A stretch of 21,252 bases of DNA. It comes from a virus. Under the pieces are notes generated by a model. The model did not search any database. It had not been told where the DNA came from and saw only the letters and a program-made list of their open reading frames with translations. A program made the position numbers and the translations under genes. The stretch covers positions 1 through 21,252 of IMG/VR virus record IMGVR_UViG_3300034068_000486. One strand, given 5' to 3'. Shown here piece by piece: positions 8,071-14,994 of this stretch; positions within the stretch are counted from its first letter, which is position 1, and each line of letters opens with the position of its first letter.

Positions 8071-8736
8071 ATGGATGTTAAGCTACTCAGTTACTCCCAA
8101 CCTACAAAAGAATTTGCGGCTTTGGGAGTTGCAGATGCTCAGGAACTCATTGCGTATTGCGCCCGTGTGTCCAATCCTAGCAACCAACTTAACACTGACA
8201 CATCAGAAAAGCTCATCAGATACCTCATCAAGCACCAACACTGGAGCCCACTTGAAATGGTCAGTGCCTGTATCGAAATCACAACCACAAGAGACATTGC
8301 AAGACAAATCTTGCGACACAGAAGTTTCAGTTTCCAAGAGTTCTCTCAACGCTATGCTGACCCAACGAAAGATCTCAATTTTGTTACAAGAGAAGCTAGA
8401 CTGCAAGACCCCAAGAATAGACAGAACAGCGTTGACGTCGATGATCAACTGTTACAAAATGAATGGTACAGAGCTCAACAACGAGTCATCTATGCCGCAC
8501 AAAGAGAATACGAGTGGGCTATCAAGAATGGCATAGCCAAAGAACAAGCTCGTGCAGTACTACCAGAGGGACTTATTGAAAGTCGCTTGTACATGAATGG
8601 TACATTACGCAGTTGGATTCACTTTATTGAATTGCGTAGTGCAAACGGTACACAAAAAGAACATCAGGAAGTTGCTAAAGCCTGTGCAGAAGTTATTGCC
8701 ACAGTATTTCCAATGGCAACAAGCTTAACACAATGA
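8071..8736 (+). CDS. thyX: Flavin-dependent thymidylate synthase ThyX
   Basis: 221 residues, full length for the family. The ThyX signature RHR-x7-S is exact: R82, H83, R84 and S92 in RHRSFSFQEFSQRY. Other family landmarks are RVSNPSN near residue 32, HWSPLEM at 57-63, RAVLPEGL at about 161-168 and the substrate-binding stretch RLYMNGTLRSWIHFIELR at 172-189. The enzyme makes dTMP from dUMP using methylene-tetrahydrofolate and FAD/NADPH, independently of ThyA. In phages it supplies thymidylate for genome replication and is common in marine tailed phages. ATG at 8071 has GGA eight bases upstream. The end overlaps the next start by ATGA, placing a nucleotide-metabolism gene inside an otherwise modification-oriented run. 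Confidence 0.96.
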   Translation: MDVKLLSYSQPTKEFAALGVADAQELIAYCARVSNPSNQLNTDTSEKLIRYLIKHQHWSPLEMVSACIEITTTRDIARQILRHRSFSFQEFSQRYADPTKDLNFVTREARLQDPKNRQNSVDVDDQLLQNEWYRAQQRVIYAAQREYEWAIKNGIAKEQARAVLPEGLIESRLYMNGTLRSWIHFIELRSANGTQKEHQEVAKACAEVIATVFPMATSLTQ

Positions 8737-9509
8737 TTAAAACTATCAACAACCAACCTTGGATTAACTTTGACCAGCATGTAGACATTGCCTCACTTAA
8801 TGCTCTTAAAATAGAAACATGCAAGGGCTTTGCTGAAAGTTGGTCTACTGGACAAGTGCTTCCTAGTGTAGCTGGCATTGGACCAAATTGGCCAGATGGT
8901 TCAGGAGCATTGCCTACCCCAGTGGGCAAAGAGTTAGTTGATGTGATGCATAAAACTAGACGCAATCCTACTGCTACAGGTCATAAAGAACTAATAGAAC
9001 TTACTAAAGACATAAACTCTTATGGTTATATGTTTTTAAAGCTAATAGGTGATAACTTGGGCATTGGCTACAATTTATACTTACGTGCGCCAACTACGCT
9101 AGACTACAACGACAAACACTTGGAAAGTAAAACTAAGTGGACCAAGCCTGCTGAGAATTTTAGACCACTAATTAGATGGGTACATGAACAAAATATTTTT
9201 AGTGAAATTGGTAGAGTTGTTATTTTCTTCAATGATCAAGACCAGTACTGTCTAATGCACAGAGATCGCAGTGACCTTAATCCAGTTGCTACACCTGACA
9301 ACTTTATTTGGATTAATTTATTCCAAGACCGTAAACAATTTTATCTTTACGATGGTGAAACAGGTGAAGAGCATCCTATTACTAGTCAAGTCGCATGGTT
9401 TGATACAGAAAACTGGCATGCTAGTAAAAGCAGTCCATTTGCGGCATTTAGTATTCGCTTTGACGGTGTCTTCAAAGATGAATGGAAGGCCAAAACAGGC
9501 CTCCTATAA
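8733..9509 (+). CDS. 2OG-Fe(II) oxygenase-like protein
   Basis: 258 residues. The C-terminal half holds a cupin-like triad: H176-R-D178 (LMHRDRSD), H229 (ENWHASKS) and R242 (FSIRFDG). NWHASKS...SIRFDG is the usual end of this oxygenase type. The N-terminal 150 residues are unrecognised and contain GPNWPDGSGALPTP and a hydrophobic SYGYMFLKLIG stretch. The expected chemistry is 2-oxoglutarate-dependent hydroxylation; the long N-terminal extension makes it distinct from the other three oxygenases in the window. ATG overlaps the thyX stop by four bases. Its own TAA abuts, base to base, the stop of the convergent gene on the other strand. Substrate is unknown. Confidence 0.78.
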   Translation: MIKTINNQPWINFDQHVDIASLNALKIETCKGFAESWSTGQVLPSVAGIGPNWPDGSGALPTPVGKELVDVMHKTRRNPTATGHKELIELTKDINSYGYMFLKLIGDNLGIGYNLYLRAPTTLDYNDKHLESKTKWTKPAENFRPLIRWVHEQNIFSEIGRVVIFFNDQDQYCLMHRDRSDLNPVATPDNFIWINLFQDRKQFYLYDGETGEEHPITSQVAWFDTENWHASKSSPFAAFSIRFDGVFKDEWKAKTGLL

Positions 9510-10574
9510 TTAAGAATTGTAATTCTTAGTAGCAGTTAGTTTGCCACTGGCATCTTGCCATAAAAATCCCCAAGCATTGTTATACCTAGTGATAGTTGGA
9601 AGACTTGGCCACTTGGTTTTAAATCTTAGATATTTTTGATTCGGCCAAATTTCATTAATAAGCAATTTAGCAGGAAGCTTATATGAGTTCCACTTACCAC
9701 CAACTTTTTCTTCTGTGGTATACAATGCCCAACGTTGATAGTCTTCACTATCAAAGAAGTTAATTACATTACCGGCCATGTACTCGGCTTGTTCAGCTGT
9801 TGGACTATGCATACTCATACGATACTTGACAGCTTGCCATTTCATAGCATAGTTAAGCCACCATAAGAAATCATGATTTGTATTAATAGGAACAGGAGAT
9901 GCATTAACTATGTCATACAACATCTTTTCTCTTTCGTCACGATGATATACAGTTTTATCTAGTAACCAAGCCATTGATTCTTTTTCAAATGGAGTATGAA
10001 TTGACTTGTAGTTGCCAGTGGCATCCATGTAACTCTTTAGTGTTAGACTACCAAATAAGTTATCAGCGCACTCTCCTGTTACACATAGATTGTTTGGATT
10101 ATTAATGATTGCATAAAAATTATTGCTAGAAATTAGATTATGTCCAAAATTGGGAAGTATAAATTCTTTAAAAAAGTCTGGATTTTCAAGCTGACTATCT
10201 TCGTTGAATGCCAATAGCACATGATCTTTTAAGTTGATCCAATTTGGATGAGCAACCAGTAGTGCAACAATGAGTGTGCTATCAATACCACCCGAATATA
10301 GTATTACTAGTTTTTCCCTACCACTTGTTTCAAAATCCTTAACAATTTCATCAATACGGCTATGACTACATGCTTTAAATGACAATACATTATCACCGCG
10401 TTCAGGGATAGGACTGTTGTTAAGCAAAGGTACACCTGGTATATCAAGTGTGCCAGTACGGTCACTCATGCTGATCCAAGGATTAAACATTTTTAAGAAA
10501 CTTCTAGCAACAGGAGTAATCTCCACCGTTGTATCGTTTAATAAACGATGAGGGATATAGTATAATAAGTCCAT
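9510..10574 (-). CDS. Asparagine-synthase-like PP-loop protein lacking glutaminase domain
   Basis: 354 residues. The PP-loop SGGIDS at 94-99 follows the strand KLVILY. A second asparagine-synthetase landmark, TGECADNLFGS at 166-176, corresponds to the GEGSDELFGG region of AsnB. As in the PP-loop protein at 5495, the N-terminal region (about 90 residues) is not a glutamine amidotransferase: there is no N-terminal Cys and the first residues are MDLLYYIPHR. The likely chemistry is ATP-dependent adenylation of a carboxylate followed by amide formation, as in asparagine synthase-like cyclases and amidating enzymes. It ends exactly against the convergent plus-strand oxygenase, and its start overlaps the preceding gene's stop by one base (TAATG). 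The carboxylate substrate is unknown. Confidence 0.82.
   Translation of the reverse strand: MDLLYYIPHRLLNDTTVEITPVARSFLKMFNPWISMSDRTGTLDIPGVPLLNNSPIPERGDNVLSFKACSHSRIDEIVKDFETSGREKLVILYSGGIDSTLIVALLVAHPNWINLKDHVLLAFNEDSQLENPDFFKEFILPNFGHNLISSNNFYAIINNPNNLCVTGECADNLFGSLTLKSYMDATGNYKSIHTPFEKESMAWLLDKTVYHRDEREKMLYDIVNASPVPINTNHDFLWWLNYAMKWQAVKYRMSMHSPTAEQAEYMAGNVINFFDSEDYQRWALYTTEEKVGGKWNSYKLPAKLLINEIWPNQKYLRFKTKWPSLPTITRYNNAWGFLWQDASGKLTATKNYNS
9511..9528. repeat. Short palindrome at convergent gene junction
   Basis: TAAGAATT-GT-AATTCTTA is a perfect 8-base inverted repeat two bases past the plus-strand stop and inside the last codons of the minus-strand gene. It may act as a weak bidirectional stem-loop between the converging transcripts. 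The stem is all A/T except one pair per arm and has no U-run, so it is not a convincing terminator. Confidence 0.35.
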
Positions 10575-11200
10575 TACATTAACATGCTAAAAAATGAGTC
10601 TTCTTCCATAGAAGCTCTAATTGCCACAACGGCATCTTTTGAATTTGCCGCACGAATTGCCGCTTGATGCTTGATTCGTATTTGTTCAAGTTTTCGTATT
10701 AGGTATGTGTGATTTTCATTCTTAACATTTATAATGTTTGCGGCAGTGAGTATATCAATATTCATTGTTTCTGCATAGTCTGCAATCATACCAACTTCAC
10801 TAAGCAAATGGTTTCCTGATAAGACTTGTTTTGCTTGGATACCTTTAAGGCGATATGCTTCTTGTTGCCAAGGAACCATACTAAGAAAACGTTTGTATCC
10901 ATGTGCTATACGCATATGAAGTTCAACTGTTAAGTTAACCTTGGTTTGCAACAGCAATGAAAGTAATTTGATATCGTCGGGACGATCGTATTCTTCAAAA
11001 GTGAATGTTCTTGGATTGACTGATCTTAGTTGGAAGTTTAAATTATTAGATCGGAGTGCTTCCATTTCTCGATCTTCTACTGAGTATACTCTAGAGATTG
11101 CCCGGAACTCTCCACCACACGCACTTTCTAGAATAGACAAACTTTCATGCCAGGCCAAAACTTCATTTTCGGCTGTACAAGCAACTGCTAACCATTGCAT
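10574..11200 (-). CDS. Hypothetical protein
   Basis: 208 residues with no recognised domain. The N-terminal half mixes strands (MQWLAVACTAENEVLAWHES) with charged stretches. The C-terminal 90 residues are helical (EVGMIADYAETMNI, then a basic KLEQIRIKHQAAIRAANS) and in layout recall small phage tail-assembly or chaperone proteins, a weak comparison from memory. The ATG at 11200 has TAGGAG eight bases upstream and a 40-base leader, so this may be the first gene of a transcript. It overlaps the asparagine-synthase-like gene by one base and is probably translated with it. It could be a partner of that enzyme or an unrelated structural helper. Confidence 0.7.
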   Translation of the reverse strand: MQWLAVACTAENEVLAWHESLSILESACGGEFRAISRVYSVEDREMEALRSNNLNFQLRSVNPRTFTFEEYDRPDDIKLLSLLLQTKVNLTVELHMRIAHGYKRFLSMVPWQQEAYRLKGIQAKQVLSGNHLLSEVGMIADYAETMNIDILTAANIINVKNENHTYLIRKLEQIRIKHQAAIRAANSKDAVVAIRASMEEDSFFSMLM

Positions 11201-11240
11201 ACATAACTCCTATGTTTAATATAGTTATGTGGTAAAAATG

Positions 11241-11798
11241 TTATTGTATTACCAAGTCTGGTTTAAACCGAATACTTAGTATTGAACGATGCTTGTTACC
11301 CAAATTCTCTACATTATGCGGAGTGTCAACTTTTACAATGCAAGGTACATCAATGATTTTAGAATACGCAAGTTCCGGTTCATTGGTCCATTTAATTTTT
11401 AAATGTTTTAAGTTTTCCGAAGTCATCTTTTCTTCAAGAATGTAATCTCCGCTGTACCAGTGCATTACCCCTTGATCACAATTCTCAATTGGGATGTTCA
11501 TTGCATAGTTACTTGCATCTTTGCGTTCGGCTGTATAGCCGTCGATATGAATATTAACCTTTGACTCAGGAGGTACTGTAAAAAGGATTGCTGATTTCAC
11601 ATCACAGTCGCCAAAGTTATGATTGTTAAGCGTTTGTTGAACCATATTTTTTAGTGCTTGTTTTACAGGAACTGAGGTAAGATGGTAGCTTGCTAATAGC
11701 GTTTCTTGATTAAGAATATGGTTAACCATGACATAGTTCTTAATGAGTTCCCAGTCTTGATCTGTCATGTTCAATGGCTGGTAGTATTTTTGTGTCAT
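11241..11798 (-). CDS. 2OG-Fe(II) oxygenase-like protein
   Basis: 185 residues. The triad is visible: H84-I-D86 (VNIHIDGY), H161 (DTPHNVEN), and an arginine in HRSILSIRF at 170-178. The stretch between them (NYAMNIPI, GVMHWYSGDY) looks like double-stranded beta-helix strands. The arrangement HxDG...PH...R-SIR-F is close to aspartyl-hydroxylase-like and phytanoyl-type phage oxygenases. The expected role is hydroxylation of a small molecule, lipid or protein using 2-oxoglutarate, O2 and Fe(II). Its ATG overlaps the stop of the upstream fatty-acid-hydroxylase-like gene (ATGA), so two oxidative enzymes are coupled. The ribosome binding site is weak (AGAAG), which fits coupled translation. Confidence 0.78.
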   Translation of the reverse strand: MTQKYYQPLNMTDQDWELIKNYVMVNHILNQETLLASYHLTSVPVKQALKNMVQQTLNNHNFGDCDVKSAILFTVPPESKVNIHIDGYTAERKDASNYAMNIPIENCDQGVMHWYSGDYILEEKMTSENLKHLKIKWTNEPELAYSKIIDVPCIVKVDTPHNVENLGNKHRSILSIRFKPDLVIQ

Positions 11799-12265
11799 GC
11801 TACTTCTATTTTTCTATGTGTTTTAAACAGTATATCCCAAATTGGAAAAAACAATCCAAAATTTGATCCATTGTCGCGATGATGTATCAAGTGCCACTTA
11901 CCACTGGTCATAAATGGATAAAAGTTTATATTAGGATTATGTTCAATTGTCTCTTGTATCAGTGCCGCCCAAACATAGTAAAATGCCAGTATCCACCAGT
12001 GGCCAGTGATGGCCGAGAATATGATAGTTGGAATAACTTCAGTGATCCATAAATCTAATGTGCTTGTCCATGTGTCATTGAACAAGAATAAATTGTTCCA
12101 ATGCCATTTGGTTTGGTCATGTGTGTTTATATACTTGTGGTGGTCTGCGTGTGCTTTAAACGCAATTGGGAAATACGAAAGCCCTACTTTGTGTATGATT
12201 CTATGAATCAAATAAAGATAGAGTGTCCAAGATAAAAAAATAAAACTGCATGTTATTAGCATACA
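11795..12265 (-). CDS. Fatty-acid hydroxylase / sterol desaturase superfamily protein
   Basis: About 155 residues from ATG at 12265; a longer frame to an ATG at 12331 overlaps the previous gene by 61 bases and adds residues unlike the family, so the shorter start just after that gene's TAA is preferred. Histidine boxes of the di-iron superfamily are present: H20-x3-H24 (HRIIH), H38-x2-HH (HADHH), H108 (IEHNPN) and H124-x2-HH (HLIHH). Hydrophobic segments at about 2-19, 73-87 and 88-104 anchor it in the membrane. It is shorter than typical members (about 200-300), yet the histidine set looks complete. Family reactions are hydroxylation or desaturation of lipids or carotenoids. It is directly coupled to the 2OG oxygenase downstream. 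The substrate is unknown. Confidence 0.78.
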   Translation of the reverse strand, partial: CMLITCSFIFLSWTLYLYLIHRIIHKVGLSYFPIAFKAHADHHKYINTHDQTKWHWNNLFLFNDTWTSTLDLWITEVIPTIIFSAITGHWWILAFYYVWAALIQETIEHNPNINFYPFMTSGKWHLIHHRDNGSNFGLFFPIWDILFKTHRKIEVA

Positions 12266-12270
12266 AGTAT

Positions 12271-13011
12271 TTATAAGGTTAGTGGCTTTGCTGTATAAAC
12301 TTTGGATGAATCGCCAGTTAATTCGGCCCATTCATAGAAGCCACGAAAGCTTTTATTGTTAGATTTTACGCCACAATTCATAGTAACTCCTGGCCAAACA
12401 TCAAACCAGTGTCTTGCAGTACCAAGTTTTTGGTTCTGGTAAGTTAAATTTGAAGGATGTTGTCTAATACCAGCAATACCTGATAGATCTATGTATGTTT
12501 GTGTTGTACCATTGAGAATTTCAAACTTATCTAAGTTTTCAAACACTTCTTCAATTAGGTTGGTATATTCGTTATCAAATGTTGTTTTCATTGATATCTT
12601 CTTATCTTCTAAGAAGTCTAAGCACGAAACAACAACGTGTCTACCCATATAGCTTAATGTTTCAACTAGTTTGCAGCCAACTGGTGGTTGTGATCTATAA
12701 TAATGTTGTAGTCTTTCATCATTCCTAGATTTACTATTGGATAACATAATTTGGTCACTAATCCCATTTAAAAATTGTTGTCCACTGTAATCATATGAAA
12801 ACGCAGAAACATATTTTGTAGAAGCATCCCATTCTTTTTCCTTTAAATCAATCACTTTTGCATTAAAGTATTGTTCACCTAATATAGTTTTAATGTCTTT
12901 GGTTATTACAATGGTAAATGTCATTGCACTTGACTTTGATACAAAGCCAGCTTTGACAAGTCTTAAAACTGCCTCGCTGGGGTTTACAATTAATAAATGA
13001 GTAGGTTCCAT
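12271..13011 (-). CDS. Hypothetical protein
   Basis: 246 residues, AT-rich, no recognised domain. It starts with a short hydrophobic strand (HLLIVNPSEAVLRLV) and ends with an aromatic section (ARHWFDVWPGVTMNC, FRGFYEWAEL). There is no signal peptide or membrane helix. ATG at 13011 has AGGA eight bases upstream; that site overlaps the stop of the preceding 13016-13318 gene, indicating co-translation. The stop lies five bases before the preferred start of the fatty-acid-hydroxylase-like gene. Position suggests it is co-transcribed with that pair; no function can be assigned. Confidence 0.68.
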   Translation of the reverse strand: MEPTHLLIVNPSEAVLRLVKAGFVSKSSAMTFTIVITKDIKTILGEQYFNAKVIDLKEKEWDASTKYVSAFSYDYSGQQFLNGISDQIMLSNSKSRNDERLQHYYRSQPPVGCKLVETLSYMGRHVVVSCLDFLEDKKISMKTTFDNEYTNLIEEVFENLDKFEILNGTTQTYIDLSGIAGIRQHPSNLTYQNQKLGTARHWFDVWPGVTMNCGVKSNNKSFRGFYEWAELTGDSSKVYTAKPLTL

Positions 13012-13015
13012 GTAG

Positions 13016-13318
13016 TTATTCCTGATTGAAATGTGTAGCTAGTAATGCGCCAACGAATCGAGTAACTCGAGTTTTAATTAACTCGCTATTCATCATGACT
13101 TCAAAGTCCACGATGCGATCCATATATTGTTTAAGTTGTTTGATACCAAGAACGTCTTTGCTAGTTTTAATTTCGCTTAGGTCAGCTTGTTTAAAAATAA
13201 TTTCAGTTCCATCATCTAAGAAAACTTTAATCCAATCAATGTATTCCACTGGTACTTCTTCAACATGTATTTCTCTTAACATGTCTTCAAAGCTTCTGTC
13301 TTTTTTACGAATGCTCAC
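13016..13318 (-). CDS. Hypothetical small protein, GTG start
   Basis: 100 residues, acidic and basic patches, no recognised domain; it contains IDWIKVFLDDGTEIIFK and a helical C-terminus. A TTG at 13321 and a GTG at 13318 are both possible starts. GGAG sits only three bases before the TTG but six before the GTG, so GTG is preferred. The gene closely follows 13362-14006 (43-base gap) and precedes 12271-13011 by four bases. It is probably in the same minus-strand transcript as the conserved phage genes upstream. Confidence 0.65.
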   Translation of the reverse strand: MSIRKKDRSFEDMLREIHVEEVPVEYIDWIKVFLDDGTEIIFKQADLSEIKTSKDVLGIKQLKQYMDRIVDFEVMMNSELIKTRVTRFVGALLATHFNQE

Positions 13319-13361
13319 CAATTACTCCATAAAGTTTTAATACGTCCAAACACACTAGCTT

Positions 13362-14006
13362 TTACGCCACTGCTTTGACCTTTGGTGGTCTTCCCCGGCC
13401 CTGTTTGACTACGGTCGATGGCTGGGCTAGACTTGCGTGGTCGGCCACGACCTGCCCTTTTGGGTCCAACTTCTCTGCCTCCTCACGTAATCTACGTACT
13501 TCGACTTCGAATGTATTTGCTTGTGCTCTTAGCTTGGAAGCCAATTGTACATCATCAATTACACCAGGTGAGCCAGCTGGTGGGGTATATTGGCTAGCTG
13601 TTTTGTTGGTTGCAATGTCGCTTGCTCGTGTTCCACTGGCAGCCTGATCATTTGAAATACTTTTAAGTTGTTTGTTTAGTTCAACTAAATTAATTTCAAC
13701 ACCAGGTTGTGGTGTCATCATAATACTTTTAGTTGCAACCTTAATCATCCATCCACGTTGGTGGATAGTGTTCAACATATTTGTTCCGTCATTAAAAATC
13801 TGACGGAACAAATAGTCGCTTGGTTCCATACTAGCTTGGCAATTGGGGCTTTCAATGGCAGTAATTAAATCATCGTGATATAGTTGTGGTAATAGTCCAG
13901 TTGGAATAACCAATGCAGAGTCCGGATCTCCTGGTACTTCACGAAATACTACTACAACTTTCTTGTGTTGGCCATTTGTTCCAACGTGTTTGATAAATTG
14001 TGCCAT
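13362..14006 (-). CDS. Conserved marine-phage protein with AT-hook-like tail
   Basis: 214 residues. The N-terminal 120 residues (MAQFIKHVG...VVVVFREVPGDPDSALV and later GVEINLVELNKQL) match, from memory, a family widespread in T4-like marine phages whose role is not established. The middle is low-complexity (Ala, Ser, Thr, Pro), followed by a short coiled coil (VEVRRLREEAEKL). The C-terminus carries QGRGRPPKVK, an AT-hook-like motif that binds the minor groove of AT-rich DNA, so nucleic-acid contact is plausible. ATG at 14006 has a strong AGGAG five bases before it (AGGAGCCGATATG). It follows 14025-14291 by 18 bases and is surely co-transcribed with it. Confidence 0.82.
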   Translation of the reverse strand: MAQFIKHVGTNGQHKKVVVVFREVPGDPDSALVIPTGLLPQLYHDDLITAIESPNCQASMEPSDYLFRQIFNDGTNMLNTIHQRGWMIKVATKSIMMTPQPGVEINLVELNKQLKSISNDQAASGTRASDIATNKTASQYTPPAGSPGVIDDVQLASKLRAQANTFEVEVRRLREEAEKLDPKGQVVADHASLAQPSTVVKQGRGRPPKVKAVA

Positions 14007-14024
14007 ATCGGCTCCTTTTCTAAA

Positions 14025-14291
14025 TTACGCCTGCTCTGCGGTAACTTCTGCTTCAGCTGGTGCTTCGGCAGTTGCTTCGGCTGGTGCTTCAGCAGGTTGT
14101 TGTGGCTCGTTGGCTTTTAAGAAGGCAGCCAACTTGTTATAAGTTGCGCCAATGATTTCCATCTCTGGAGCACGATAGCCACCACGTTGTGAGCCCAATT
14201 CAATTGCGCCTGCTAGTACTCTTAAGTCTTGTAGCGTTAAGCCAATTGGTTGCTGAACTTGTGATTCAGCCTGTTGTTCTTGTTGTTCCAT
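14025..14291 (-). CDS. Conserved small marine-phage protein with Ala-Glu-Pro repeat tail
   Basis: 88 residues. The core (LTLQDLRVLAGAIELGSQRG, then GYRAPEMEIIGATYNKLAAF) corresponds, from memory, to a small helical family found beside the 13362-14006 family in T4-like marine phages. The N-terminus is Q/E-rich, and the last 25 residues are repeats of P/T-A-E-A encoded by a 24-base direct repeat. ATG at 14291 has AGGAG with near-ideal spacing and is preceded by a late-promoter-like TATAAGTA. The function is not known; conservation and expression signals suggest an abundant or virion-associated protein. Confidence 0.8.
   Translation of the reverse strand: MEQQEQQAESQVQQPIGLTLQDLRVLAGAIELGSQRGGYRAPEMEIIGATYNKLAAFLKANEPQQPAEAPAEATAEAPAEAEVTAEQA
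14050..14097 (-). repeat. 24-base imperfect tandem repeat inside 14025-14291
   Basis: Two adjacent 24-base units starting at 14050 and 14074 share GCTTC(A/G)GCTGGTGCTTC and encode alternating Ala/Glu/Pro/Thr on the minus strand. Such a tail could expand or contract by slippage. It is seen directly in the sequence; any effect is inference. Confidence 0.75.
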
Positions 14292-14330
14292 TTAAATCTC
14301 CTAGGTTATAGAACGGAATATATCCACGAA

Positions 14331-14338
14331 TACTTATA
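14331..14338 (-). promoter_or_regulatory. T4-type late-promoter-like TATAAGTA
   Basis: On the minus strand TATAAGTA, one mismatch from the T4 late consensus TATAAATA, lies 40 bases before the ATG of 14025-14291. Transcription starting a few bases downstream would give a leader of about 30 bases containing the AGGAG at 14298-14302. No -35 element is evident, as expected for late promoters. A terminator-like hairpin lies just upstream. Confidence 0.4.
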
Positions 14339-14363
14339 GTTAAAAATAGCCACATGTTTAACC

Positions 14364-14391
14364 AAAAAAAATAGGACACCAAGGCCCTATT
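14364..14391 (-). terminator. Rho-independent terminator-like hairpin with 8-base U-run (minus strand)
   Basis: On the minus strand AATAGG, a 10-base loop, then CCTATT is followed by a run of eight T (14371-14364, overlapping the arm). It would stop minus-strand transcription arriving from 14995 and beyond before the next minus-strand gene. The stem is only six pairs, some A/T, so strength is moderate. It lies 5' of the plus-strand oxygenase at 14407. Confidence 0.5.
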
Positions 14392-14406
14392 GAACTAAAT
14401 ATTATT

Positions 14407-14952
14407 ATGCCTGCAAATTTTACCAAAGATCACTGTTATTTTTCCATACCTTTAAAATCGTCTGCCAGAGATGCAATGTTAAGGTATGCAATGTCCCAAT
14501 CTTTTACTCAGTCAGGCCATAACGGAAAACATTCTTTTTTACAAATAACAATCCCTGAATTTTTTATTAAAAATGATCCTATTCTATCTATGATTCAAAC
14601 TAAATGGAACATAGGTTTAGGAAATTTTAGAATACATAAGATGGAGCCAAATACATATTACGTATTTCATACCGATTCGGGAAGAGGAGCAAGTATCAAT
14701 ATGATGTTGTCTGCAGGTTCCGACGGTGTGTCTTATTTTAAAGTAGGCATGGAACATTCATTGTTATACAATCTTGTTCCTTTAGTTTATGAACCTGATA
14801 CGTTTTATCTATTTAATAGCCAAGTGCCGCACGGAGCAATTTGTGGAGAAAGCGATAGATATCTATTGAGTATTAGTCTAGGTGATGCATTTAAAGAAGA
14901 ACCTATGAAAGTCTTTAACGAATATCGTGCTAAATTAACTTCTAAATTTTAA
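14407..14952 (+). CDS. 2OG-Fe(II) oxygenase / aspartyl-hydroxylase-like protein
   Basis: 181 residues, the only plus-strand gene between 9510 and 18866. The triad is clear: H88-T-D90 (YVFHTDSG), H142 (VPHGAIC) and R151 (DRYLLSISLG). YEPDTFYLFNSQVPHG is the classic strand before the distal histidine. The order resembles aspartyl/asparaginyl beta-hydroxylase-like phage proteins. The ATG at 14407 lacks a Shine-Dalgarno sequence, and the sequence just upstream (CTAAATATT) is A/T-rich; translation may start with a very short leader. It is flanked on both sides by minus-strand terminators, so it behaves as an isolated transcription unit or insert. Substrate is unknown. Confidence 0.78.
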   Translation: MPANFTKDHCYFSIPLKSSARDAMLRYAMSQSFTQSGHNGKHSFLQITIPEFFIKNDPILSMIQTKWNIGLGNFRIHKMEPNTYYVFHTDSGRGASINMMLSAGSDGVSYFKVGMEHSLLYNLVPLVYEPDTFYLFNSQVPHGAICGESDRYLLSISLGDAFKEEPMKVFNEYRAKLTSKF

Positions 14953-14953
14953 G

Positions 14954-14975
14954 AAAAAATAGCACCCTAAGGTGC
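14954..14975 (-). terminator. Rho-independent terminator after the VWA/metallopeptidase gene
   Basis: On the minus strand the stem GCACC-TTAG-GGTGC is followed by TATTTTTTC, a textbook terminator about 20 bases past the TAA of the 14995-16209 gene. On the plus strand the hairpin lacks a T-run, so it serves mainly the minus strand, although it also lies immediately after the plus-strand stop at 14952. Confidence 0.75.
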
Positions 14976-14994
14976 GTTGAAGGAGCAGAATAAA

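Noticed and set aside
10941-11219. 92-codon plus-strand frame antisense to 10574-11200
   Set aside because: Serine-rich shadow with no ribosome binding site; the minus-strand gene has TAGGAG and overlaps its neighbour.
12266-12273. TATAAATA on the minus strand, an exact T4 late-promoter core
   Set aside because: It overlaps the TAA of 12271-13011 and would start transcription at or after the ATG at 12265, leaving no leader; more likely chance in AT-rich sequence.
11795-12331. Longer version of the fatty-acid-hydroxylase-like protein from ATG 12331
   Set aside because: The extra 22 residues overlap the upstream gene by 61 bases and do not look like part of the family; the ATG at 12265 follows the upstream stop directly.
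14393-14404. AACTAAATATTA before 14407 as a late promoter
   Set aside because: Too far from TATAAATA and too close to the ATG; not listed as a feature.
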